Below, piece by piece: positions 32,738 to 39,829 of a DNA stretch of 64,000 bases. The stretch comes from JAAZAI01 sp050942875 (GTDB lineage: Bacteria > Verrucomicrobiota > Kiritimatiellia > RFP12 > UBA3636). The notes under the pieces are model-generated. The model was not told the DNA's origin. It saw nothing but the letters and a program-made list of their open reading frames with translations, and did not search any database. Made by a program: the position numbers and the translations under genes. Each line of letters begins with the position of its first letter. Position 1 is the stretch's first letter. The stretch spans positions 1 to 64,000 of the forward strand of contig JBMNOD010000008.1 in NCBI GenBank assembly GCA_050942875.1, in the 5' to 3' direction.

Positions 32738-35700
32738 ATGAAAGCGACACATCGTCTTGCCCCCGCGCTTTGCGCCCTTCTGTTCGCCCTGCCGCTGCTG
32801 GGGCAGTCCCTTCGGGGCGTTCCCGTGTTCGGGGACGACTTCAATGCGACCGGCTTGTTCATCGAGAACTGGGAGCCGTCGAAGCTGACCGTCAGCGAGG
32901 GCGGCCGGGCGATCATCCCCACCGGAAACTCCATGCGTCTCCGTCGCGTTCCGGAGGGGAATTTCGCCTTCTCCGCCGACGTCGCCGTCCGGGAGCCCGA
33001 GGAAAGAACGGGGCATGGCGGCATCATCCTGGACGGCATCCATTTCATGCTCAATCCCGGCGGTTCGGCCAACACCGCGTATCGCGTGCCCGGGGAGACG
33101 CGATCACGGGGGAATGCGCGGCCGATCAGCGGGTTCGCCTTCGGCAAGCCCTACCGTCTGCGCGTCTCGCGCGAAGTCCTCGGCGACATGTTCAAATACA
33201 CGTACACGGTCGATGGCGACCCCGTCGATTCGTTCGTCGTCAAAATGCCGGCCGACGCGCGGATCCAGTTCTATGGATACAGGCTGACGATCGAGGTGGA
33301 CAACTTCCAGCTCGAACGCCTTGCGGAGGGCGACGGCTCCAACAACCTGGCCGTCAACAGCTCCTTCGAGCACCTGCAGGAGGGGCGGCCCAACTACATC
33401 CGCCCGGGGCTGGGCGGCGAACTTTCGTTTGAGGGGAAGTGGACCGATTTCCTCGATTTCTTCGCCATCGACACGACCGAGAAAGTCGATGGCGCGCAGT
33501 CGGTGCGCATGACCGTCGGCGAGGCTCCGCTCGCCCCCACCAGGAACGGCGTGTCCACCTTCAACGTCAACGTCGTGGCCAGGACCCCGGTGACCTTCAC
33601 GATCCATTTGAAAGCCTCGGAGACGAATTTCCCCGTCACCATGAACATCTGGGAGCTGCACCACCGCAACCATTCGAAGGAAATCGTCGTTTCCCGCGAA
33701 TGGGAGCGCCATTCGTTCACGATCGAGGCTCCCGAGCGCGCGATCGTCCGGTGCGGCGTCGGCTTCTCCCGGCCGGGCACGCTCTGGGCCGATGCGATCC
33801 AGGTCGAGATCGGCACGGAAGCGACGCCCTACAGGCCCAGCTCGCTCGACGCCGACAAGTTCGCGCCCGCGGTGGAGGAGGAGCTTGAGATCCCCGACGA
33901 CATCGTCCTGAAGACCATGCCCCGGGCGCCGGTCATCGACGGGACGATCGAGCCGCTTTGGTTCGAGCATGCGGCGAAGACGGACGCCTTCCATCTGCGA
34001 GGCTGGGAGAAGCCGGCCCATCGCACCGAGGCCTTTCTGGCTTGCGACCGCGACAACCTCTACCTGGCCGTGCGCGCGCACGTGCCCGATCCGGCGAAGG
34101 TCTCGGCCTCCGAGCATGATCGCGACAATCTTCGCGTCCATGTCGACGAGTGCATGGAGCTGTTGATCGACTCGACCTTGAGCCGCCGGCGGTACCACCA
34201 TCTCGCCATGAACGCCGTCGGCTCCAAGACGGACATGGGGGAAGGGCGCCTCATCGCCTGGTCTGGGGACTGGGAGGGCATGGCGCGCGTCCATGCCGGG
34301 GCCAAGGCGATCGACTACGAATTCAAGATTCCGCTGCGGCTGTTCACGAACGTGAACCTTTCGCGGCGCTGGGGCCTGAACATCGGCCGCAACGACACGG
34401 CGGCCGGCAACGTGGTGTCGCTCATCCGCACACGCGAGCCCAACTTCCATCTTCCGGCGATCTATCCGGCCGTCGTCTTCCCCGACGGCGTCGTGGACCG
34501 CTACCGCGCCGGGGTGTCCGATCTCCAGCTCGTCGCCGACGGCGACGCGAAGCGGGCCGTCACCGGAACGATCGACAACCAGAGCGGCAACGTGATCGAC
34601 GCCCGCATCCAGATCGTCGACCGCGCGTCCGGCAAGCTTGTCGGCGGCCGTCAGGCGACCCTGGGCGCGGGCGGCACGCGGTTCGAGGTGCCGGTGGACG
34701 TCGCCGCCGACGTGGCGACGCTCGACGCCGACGTCCGCGTCGTCGCGGACGGGCAGACCTATCTGGCGGAGACCCGCCGCATCGCGCTGGCCCGCAAGCT
34801 GGAGGCCTACACGCGCTACAACTACTACATGGACGAGCCCGCCGCCGTTCTGGTCGGATCGCTGAATCTGCCGGATGCGGAACGGCTCGTCGGACAGATT
34901 GCCGTTGCGGGGAAGGCCTTCGACGTGCGGATGGCGCCGGAGTTCGCGCTGGACGTGCCGCTGGCCGGCATCGAGCCTGGCGAGCATCCGATCACGTTGA
35001 CCGTCCTCGACGGGAAGGACGAGCTTGCCAGCGCGACCACGACGCTCGTCAAGCGTCCGTTCAAAAAGGGCGCGACGCAGATCGACCGCCAGCGGCGGTG
35101 CCTCGTCGTCGATGGCAAGCCGCGCCTGCTGGTCGCGCCGTTCTTCGGCGTCCCACGCGGCGTCAAGCCGGAGGATCGGGATCGTGCGGCGAGGAATCTC
35201 CTGCGGCGCCACGTCGAGGCGGGCTACCGCGATTTGCTGATCGGCGCCGTGGACGACCCGCCGGTCGCCGCGCTCGCCCAGACGCTCTTCGACCTCTGCG
35301 CCGAGCGGGGCATCAAGGTGCTGTACTGGCCGTTCCAGTCCTGGAACCGCCGCGAGGAGGTGACGCCGGAGCAGCGGTTGCAGTCCATCGTCAGCGACGA
35401 CATCGTCGGCTGGCTGGTGGTGGACGAGCCCGAGCTTTACGCCAAGTCCGAGGAGGTCGAGCCCTTCCTGGAGTCGTACCGTGCGGCGAGCCCCTACACG
35501 CCCGTCTTCATGAACAACACGAAGATCGGCATTCCGGGTCGCTTCGCGAACCTCAAGACCGACATTCTGATGCTCGACGACTACCTGACCAACCGCGAGG
35601 GACGGAAGGTCGTCGAGATGATTCACGAGACGGATGTCATGTGGGAGGCGGGGCGCGAGGAGCGCAAGCCGGTCTTCTACTTCCTGGCGGGCGAGAACCT

Positions 35701-36166
35701 GCACAATCATTATCGCGAACCGACGCATGCGGAGCAAATCGCGCAGAGCTACGGCGTCGTCCTCGCCGGGTGCCGCGGCATTTCGTACTTCCTCTCGCTG
35801 GCGACGTATCCCGAGCACTACCGCGCCCTGGTGGAGGTCAACCGCGAGCTGCTGGCGCTGGAGGACGCGATCCTGTCGCTTGAGCCGACGCCTCCCGCCA
35901 TGATCGCCAGTCCGCTGATCCGTTCGATCACCCGGCGTCTCGGCGACAGGCTCTACGTCATCGCGCTGAACGCGGACAACGGCCAGGCGGTCGAGGCGGA
36001 GATCGCGCTGCCTGCCTCCGCCCGGGCCGCGGCTTCCGCCGAGGTGAAGTTCGAGGATCGAAAAGCCGCCGTTGAAGACGGACGCATCCGCGACGCCTTC
36101 AAGCCCCTGGAACGCCACGTCTACGTCGTCGATCTGGATCGGATTCCCGCCGCGCCGAGCAATTGA
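32738..36166 (+). CDS. Giant secreted multi-CBM protein with C-terminal TIM-barrel domain
   Basis: 1142 residues. Signal peptide about 1-23. Residues 28-195 resemble a jelly roll ('VFGDDFNATGLFIENWEPS'), 200-375 a CBM4/CenC-like module ('NLAVNSSFEHLQEG', 'VDGAQSVRMTVGEAP'), 390-565 a CBM9/DOMON-like module ('APVIDGTIEPLWFEHAAKTD'), then beta domains to about 770, and a barrel at 775-1060 ('WLVVDEPELYAKSEEVEPFL', 'DILMLDDYLTNREG', 'YREPTHAEQIAQSYGVV'). The acidic DEPE motif may hold a catalytic Glu. It is a full-length paralogue of 56111-59644. No strong ribosome site precedes the ATG. The activity is unknown. Confidence 0.75.
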   Translation: MKATHRLAPALCALLFALPLLGQSLRGVPVFGDDFNATGLFIENWEPSKLTVSEGGRAIIPTGNSMRLRRVPEGNFAFSADVAVREPEERTGHGGIILDGIHFMLNPGGSANTAYRVPGETRSRGNARPISGFAFGKPYRLRVSREVLGDMFKYTYTVDGDPVDSFVVKMPADARIQFYGYRLTIEVDNFQLERLAEGDGSNNLAVNSSFEHLQEGRPNYIRPGLGGELSFEGKWTDFLDFFAIDTTEKVDGAQSVRMTVGEAPLAPTRNGVSTFNVNVVARTPVTFTIHLKASETNFPVTMNIWELHHRNHSKEIVVSREWERHSFTIEAPERAIVRCGVGFSRPGTLWADAIQVEIGTEATPYRPSSLDADKFAPAVEEELEIPDDIVLKTMPRAPVIDGTIEPLWFEHAAKTDAFHLRGWEKPAHRTEAFLACDRDNLYLAVRAHVPDPAKVSASEHDRDNLRVHVDECMELLIDSTLSRRRYHHLAMNAVGSKTDMGEGRLIAWSGDWEGMARVHAGAKAIDYEFKIPLRLFTNVNLSRRWGLNIGRNDTAAGNVVSLIRTREPNFHLPAIYPAVVFPDGVVDRYRAGVSDLQLVADGDAKRAVTGTIDNQSGNVIDARIQIVDRASGKLVGGRQATLGAGGTRFEVPVDVAADVATLDADVRVVADGQTYLAETRRIALARKLEAYTRYNYYMDEPAAVLVGSLNLPDAERLVGQIAVAGKAFDVRMAPEFALDVPLAGIEPGEHPITLTVLDGKDELASATTTLVKRPFKKGATQIDRQRRCLVVDGKPRLLVAPFFGVPRGVKPEDRDRAARNLLRRHVEAGYRDLLIGAVDDPPVAALAQTLFDLCAERGIKVLYWPFQSWNRREEVTPEQRLQSIVSDDIVGWLVVDEPELYAKSEEVEPFLESYRAASPYTPVFMNNTKIGIPGRFANLKTDILMLDDYLTNREGRKVVEMIHETDVMWEAGREERKPVFYFLAGENLHNHYREPTHAEQIAQSYGVVLAGCRGISYFLSLATYPEHYRALVEVNRELLALEDAILSLEPTPPAMIASPLIRSITRRLGDRLYVIALNADNGQAVEAEIALPASARAAASAEVKFEDRKAAVEDGRIRDAFKPLERHVYVVDLDRIPAAPSN

Positions 36167-36173
36167 ATCCAAA

Positions 36174-36992
36174 ATGAAAGACCGAGACCCCAACAAACCC
36201 TCCTCCGTCCCGGGCGTCCGTCCGCCGGTCGTGCTGGCCGCCGCCGCACATCCGGACGACATCGAATTCACGATGGCGGGGACGCTGTTGATGCTCAAGG
36301 ACGCCGGCGCGGAGATCCACCTGTGGAACCTCGCCAACGGCTGCCATGGCACGGACGTCCACAGCTACGACGAGATCGTCCGCATCCGCGGCGGCGAGGC
36401 CCGCGCCTCCGCCGCGCTGGAGGGCGCCGTCTCCCATCCGCCGCTGTTCGACGACCTCGCCGTCTTCTACGACGCCCCCTCGCTGGCGCGCGTGTCGGCC
36501 GTCGTGCGCGACATCCGGCCGACAATCATCCTCACGCATTCGCCGCGCGACTACATGGAGGACCACCAGAACGTCTGCCGGCTCGTCGTCACGGCGGCCT
36601 TCAGCCGCGCCATGGTCAACGTGGCCACGGATCCGCCCCGGCCGGCCTGGGGCGATTCCGTGGCCTTGTTCCACGCCCTGCCGCATGGCTTGCACGACCA
36701 GCTCGGGCGCCTGGTGGAACCGGATTTCTTCGTGAACATCGCCCCCGTGCTCGAGCGCAAGCGCGCCATGCTCGCCAGCCACCGCAGCCAGCGGGACTGG
36801 CTCGACGCCAGCCAGGGCATGGGCGCCTACCTCGAAGAGATGGTGCGCATGGGCGCCGCCGTGGGCCGGATGTCCGGCCGCTTCGCCAGCGCCGAAGGCT
36901 GGCTGCGCCACAACCCGCTCGGCTTCTGCGCCGAGACTTTCAACCCAATCCAAGACCTGCTCAAAGGAGACTGCCATGTCCAGACCGCTTAG
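36174..36992 (+). CDS. PIG-L/LmbE-family deacetylase
   Basis: 272 residues. The zinc motif AHPDD (His26, Asp28, Asp29) is at the start of a Rossmann-like domain, and 'HSPRDYMEDHQNV' near residue 125 supplies the second histidine. PIG-L enzymes remove the acetyl group from N-acetylglucosamine-type sugars and related conjugates. The start is 8 bases after the preceding gene; it overlaps the NagB-like gene by 17 bases. Deacetylase followed by deaminase is what catabolism of N-acetylated amino sugars would need, though nagA is the usual enzyme for GlcNAc-6-phosphate. Confidence 0.85.
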   Translation: MKDRDPNKPSSVPGVRPPVVLAAAAHPDDIEFTMAGTLLMLKDAGAEIHLWNLANGCHGTDVHSYDEIVRIRGGEARASAALEGAVSHPPLFDDLAVFYDAPSLARVSAVVRDIRPTIILTHSPRDYMEDHQNVCRLVVTAAFSRAMVNVATDPPRPAWGDSVALFHALPHGLHDQLGRLVEPDFFVNIAPVLERKRAMLASHRSQRDWLDASQGMGAYLEEMVRMGAAVGRMSGRFASAEGWLRHNPLGFCAETFNPIQDLLKGDCHVQTA

Positions 36993-37905
36993 CAAACTCG
37001 CCCCCGCCTGGTGGGACTACACCACCCTCGACCCGGACATCCTCGCGGATGCCGCCCGCCTGACCGCCAGGGATCTGCTCCAGCTCTCCCGTCCGGGCTT
37101 CTCCGTGCGGATCTTCGACACCGTCGAGGAGTTCTACGCGGCCGAGGCGCTGGAATACATCGAAGCCTGGCGGCAGGCCACGCCGGACAACCCGGCGGGC
37201 ATCTGCGGCCCCATCGGCCCCACGGAACAGCTTCCGATCGTCGCCCGGATCGTCAACGCCATCGGGCTGGAACTGCGCGACGCGCACTTCTGGAGCATGG
37301 ACGAGTGGATCATCGACGGCAAGACCGTTCCCGAGTCCCACCCGCTTTCCTTCGCGCGGTGCAACAAGGCGCAGTGCTTCAACCGCATCGACAAGGCGCT
37401 TCGGATGCCTGCGGAAAACCTGCACGTCCCCTCGACCGAATCGGACGCCTTCTCCCGCAGCTTCGACGCCGTCCGCTGCGTGCTGATGCAAGGCGGCCAG
37501 GGCGAGATCAAGCACTGGGCCTTCAACGATCCGCCGCCCCGCAAGGGCAAGTACCGCGCCGCGCCGCCCAGCCCGGAGGAGTACCGAAGGCTCGGCACGC
37601 GCAAGGTGGCGCTGCACCCGGTCACGATCACGCAGAACGCGCGCACGTCCGGCGGCGGCAACGTCGCGCTCGTGCCGACCGAGGCGATAACCGTCGGCCC
37701 GCGCGAAACATGGAAGGCGGAGACCGTGTCGATCTGGCACCCCGGCCATCACGACAACCCCTTCGGCATCCGCCTGACCGCGCTGATGATTTCGAAGCGC
37801 ATCCCCGACGCGGCCGTGCCGATGTCGCTCCTCGCCGACCATCCAAACGTCCGCTTCAGCTACCTCCGCTCCGGCATCGGCTCCGTCGCCGTCGAAATGC
37901 ACTGA
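36976..37905 (+). CDS. NagB-like glucosamine-6-phosphate isomerase/deaminase family protein
   Basis: 309 residues. The fold motif 'IGPTEQLPIVARIVNAIGLEL' followed by 'HFWSMDEW' (usual F-x-M-D-E-Y/W) and 'VLMQGGQGEIKHWAFNDPP' (usual G-x-G-x-D-G-H-I-A-F-N-E-P) place it in the NagB family. It turns glucosamine-6-phosphate into fructose-6-phosphate and ammonia in classical members. The substitution in the G-x-D-G-H region (Gln-Gly-Glu-Ile-Lys-His) suggests altered substrate or activity. The ATG lies inside the end of the PIG-L gene with AAAGGAG upstream. Confidence 0.75.
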   Translation: MSRPLSKLAPAWWDYTTLDPDILADAARLTARDLLQLSRPGFSVRIFDTVEEFYAAEALEYIEAWRQATPDNPAGICGPIGPTEQLPIVARIVNAIGLELRDAHFWSMDEWIIDGKTVPESHPLSFARCNKAQCFNRIDKALRMPAENLHVPSTESDAFSRSFDAVRCVLMQGGQGEIKHWAFNDPPPRKGKYRAAPPSPEEYRRLGTRKVALHPVTITQNARTSGGGNVALVPTEAITVGPRETWKAETVSIWHPGHHDNPFGIRLTALMISKRIPDAAVPMSLLADHPNVRFSYLRSGIGSVAVEMH

Positions 37906-38049
37906 TCCCATTCAAGCGCAACCGACGTGGGACGTGCGGGCCAACACGTTCACGACCCCTTCGTTCGCGTTTTCCGTGTTGCGGGGATTGCCCAGGCATG
38001 CCCTGTCGTGCAGAATGTGACCGTGGCAATGAAACAAGGAAAACTGCAC

Positions 38050-38264
38050 ATGCAAAAGAAAAAGATGTTCGGAGCACTGATGCTTGTTTTGATCCTGGCG
38101 GGGGGCGCCCTCGCCGAAGAGACGATCGAAATTCCGAATCTGCCGACAAGCTCTGCATCGGCGTCAAATGCACGATCAACGACCGCAAAAAGCGCGTTCT
38201 TGGCGGTACCGTCGATGCCGGCTGCTTCGAGCTGAAAGGATCAGGTCACATTGCTCACGGTTAG
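38050..38264 (+). pseudogene. Frameshifted signal-peptide gene fragment
   Basis: ATG at 38050 follows AAGGAAAA and gives a good signal peptide (MQKKKMFGALMLVLILAGG...LAEE) and 'TIEIPNLP'. At about 38143 the reading frame breaks: the sensible continuation 'DKLCIGVKCTINDRKKRVLG' and 'GCFELKGSGHIAHG' lies one frame over and stops at 38264. The parent family is unknown to me. A sequencing error could produce the same picture, but the product would still be only about 70 residues. Confidence 0.55.
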
Positions 38265-38274
38265 ACAAGACGAC

Positions 38275-39411
38275 ATGCCATCCATGGAAAAGCTACAAGA
38301 ACAAGCCCAGGCCCTGGCGGATCTTGCGGTCAAAGAAGGGCTTCAAGGCGCATTGCAGTTCTGCGCATTCAAAGACGGCAAGTGCGTCGTCGATGTCTGT
38401 GCGGGCGCCATGACGACGGATGCCGGGGCGCCAAGGGTCGACGGCGCAACGCTCTTCCCGATCTTCTCGACCGAAAAGCCGCTCCTCGCGACGGCCGTGC
38501 ATCGCACGATCGAACAGGGAAAGCTCGATTACGACACGCCCGTGTCGGCCTTCTGGCCGGAGTTCACGGGCGCCGGCAAGGAAAAGCTGACCGTCCGCGA
38601 GTTGCTGGGCTACCGCAGCGGCATGCCCGACAACAAGAGCGACGTCGCCTTGTCTCCGGAAGGAACGCGCACCATGGCCGATTGGCCGGGGATGCTGGAC
38701 TGGTTCGCGTCCGTTCCGCCGGACATCACGCCGGGGACGACGCAACGATACATGGCGTTGTCCTATGGCTGGGCGCACGGCGGCATCCTCGAGAAGATCT
38801 GGAAGAAGCCGGCGAACGACGTGTTGCGCGAGCTGGTGCTGATACCGGCCGGGATTGAAAACGACTTCTTCTTTGTCTGCGGCGATGCGGAAATCCCGCG
38901 CATCGCCACCGTTTACAAGAGCGAAGCGTTTGAGTCGATGAACGACGATCTGGCGCGCCGGTCGTTCCTTCCGAGCGTCTGGGCCGTCTCGACGGCGCGT
39001 GGCGTTGCGCAGTTCTACAACCGCCTCTGCGGTTTCGACGGGCAGCCCCCGCTCATCCGGAAGGAAACGCTCGACGCCGCGCTCGTGCCGTGCCGCCACG
39101 AATCCGATCCCGTTCCCGATGCGGAGGGATTGAAAGCGTGGCACATGATCTTCGGCATGGGGTACGGCCTCTGGGGTGAAGCGGACAACCTTTCGCGCGT
39201 TTTCGGACACGGCGGCCTTGGCGGCAGCGAAGGACTCTGCGACCGCTCGCAGCGCCTCGCAATCGGCTACACCTGCAACTTCGACAACGCCCCGCCGAAG
39301 CTCCGCGAGGCGTTCTATTCGCTTGCCGGCATGCGCTGGCGCTATCGGCGGGACGACGTCAACATCCAAGACCTCCAGATGGCGACAATGACGGACCACC
39401 CTAGATGCTAG
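38275..39411 (+). CDS. Serine hydrolase of the beta-lactamase/esterase family
   Basis: 378 residues from the first ATG (an ATG at 38284 or TTG at 38251 is possible; no ribosome site decides). The S-x-x-K motif is Ser65-Thr-Glu-Lys68 in 'PIFSTEKPLLATA'; a Tyr motif is likely in 'ALSYGWAHGG', and 'VFGHGGLGGS' supplies the third motif. This class (PF00144) includes class C beta-lactamases, esterases and peptidases. No signal peptide is visible, so a cytoplasmic esterase, for instance deacylating a sugar, fits better than antibiotic resistance. It overlaps the GH92 remnant by 7 bases. Confidence 0.8.
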   Translation: MPSMEKLQEQAQALADLAVKEGLQGALQFCAFKDGKCVVDVCAGAMTTDAGAPRVDGATLFPIFSTEKPLLATAVHRTIEQGKLDYDTPVSAFWPEFTGAGKEKLTVRELLGYRSGMPDNKSDVALSPEGTRTMADWPGMLDWFASVPPDITPGTTQRYMALSYGWAHGGILEKIWKKPANDVLRELVLIPAGIENDFFFVCGDAEIPRIATVYKSEAFESMNDDLARRSFLPSVWAVSTARGVAQFYNRLCGFDGQPPLIRKETLDAALVPCRHESDPVPDAEGLKAWHMIFGMGYGLWGEADNLSRVFGHGGLGGSEGLCDRSQRLAIGYTCNFDNAPPKLREAFYSLAGMRWRYRRDDVNIQDLQMATMTDHPRC

Positions 39412-39770
39412 GCGATGCCTGCGCATCCGCCGAGACTGATTTTGCTCGTTGGGTCGCGCCGTTCACAGGCACGGCCAAGCCTGGCAACACCTTCCTGGGA
39501 AGCTGCCGCCCGTTCGGGCTTGTGCAGGCAAGCCCCGACACGGGAAGGGGGTGTGAACTCCTCAGGCTACAAATACACCGACGTTTGAATCCGTCCGCGC
39601 TCGTCTCGCGGATCTGTCGCGAAGCGCATCGACCCGCGCCGGACGGCTTCTGCGGAAACGACGATTGCGGGCAGACGAGCGCGTGGCCCCTCTTTTCGAT
39701 GATGGGATCCCATCCGTTCAACCCCTGCCGACAGCAGGTCCTCGAAGGCGGCGAACTCATCTTCAAATGA
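39405..39770 (+). pseudogene. GH92 alpha-mannosidase remnant with the middle deleted
   Basis: The first 45 codons read 'VAPFTGTAKPGNTFLGSCRPFGLVQASPDTG', the N-terminal signature of GH92 mannosidases. A shift follows; the expected 'NSSGYKYTD' is one frame over at about 39555-39583. The last 50 codons read 'GNDDCGQTSAWPLFSMMG' and 'HPFNPC', the family's C-terminal signature (G-N-E-D-x-G-Q-M-S-A-W). About 600 residues in between are missing, so no enzyme is made. Confidence 0.75.
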
Positions 39771-39772
39771 TG

Positions 39773-39789
39773 TCGTAATTCGTAATTCC
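39773..39789. repeat. AT-rich 'TCGTAATT' repeat
   Basis: TCGTAATTCGTAATTCC is the reverse complement of the GAATTACGAATTACGA units found at 3979-4047. Confidence 0.6.
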
Positions 39790-39793
39790 TTCA

Positions 39794-39822
39794 TTGTCTC
39801 CCTCTCCCTTGTCTGCTATCAT
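39794..39822 (+). promoter_or_regulatory. Promoter of the sugar transporter operon, possibly leaderless
   Basis: TTGTCT (39794-39799) and TATCAT (39817-39822) are 17 bases apart. The expected start, 7-8 bases on, coincides with the ATG at 39830, and there is no Shine-Dalgarno sequence. Confidence 0.5.
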
Positions 39823-39829
39823 TTCCACC

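Noticed and set aside
33104..36352. A 1082-codon minus-strand open frame
   Set aside because: Shadow of the giant CBM protein, which has a paralogue at 56111-59644 that confirms the plus-strand frame.
38275..39411. Class C beta-lactamase (antibiotic resistance)
   Set aside because: The S-x-x-K and HGG motifs fit the broad serine-hydrolase family, but there is no signal peptide and the setting is glycan metabolism.
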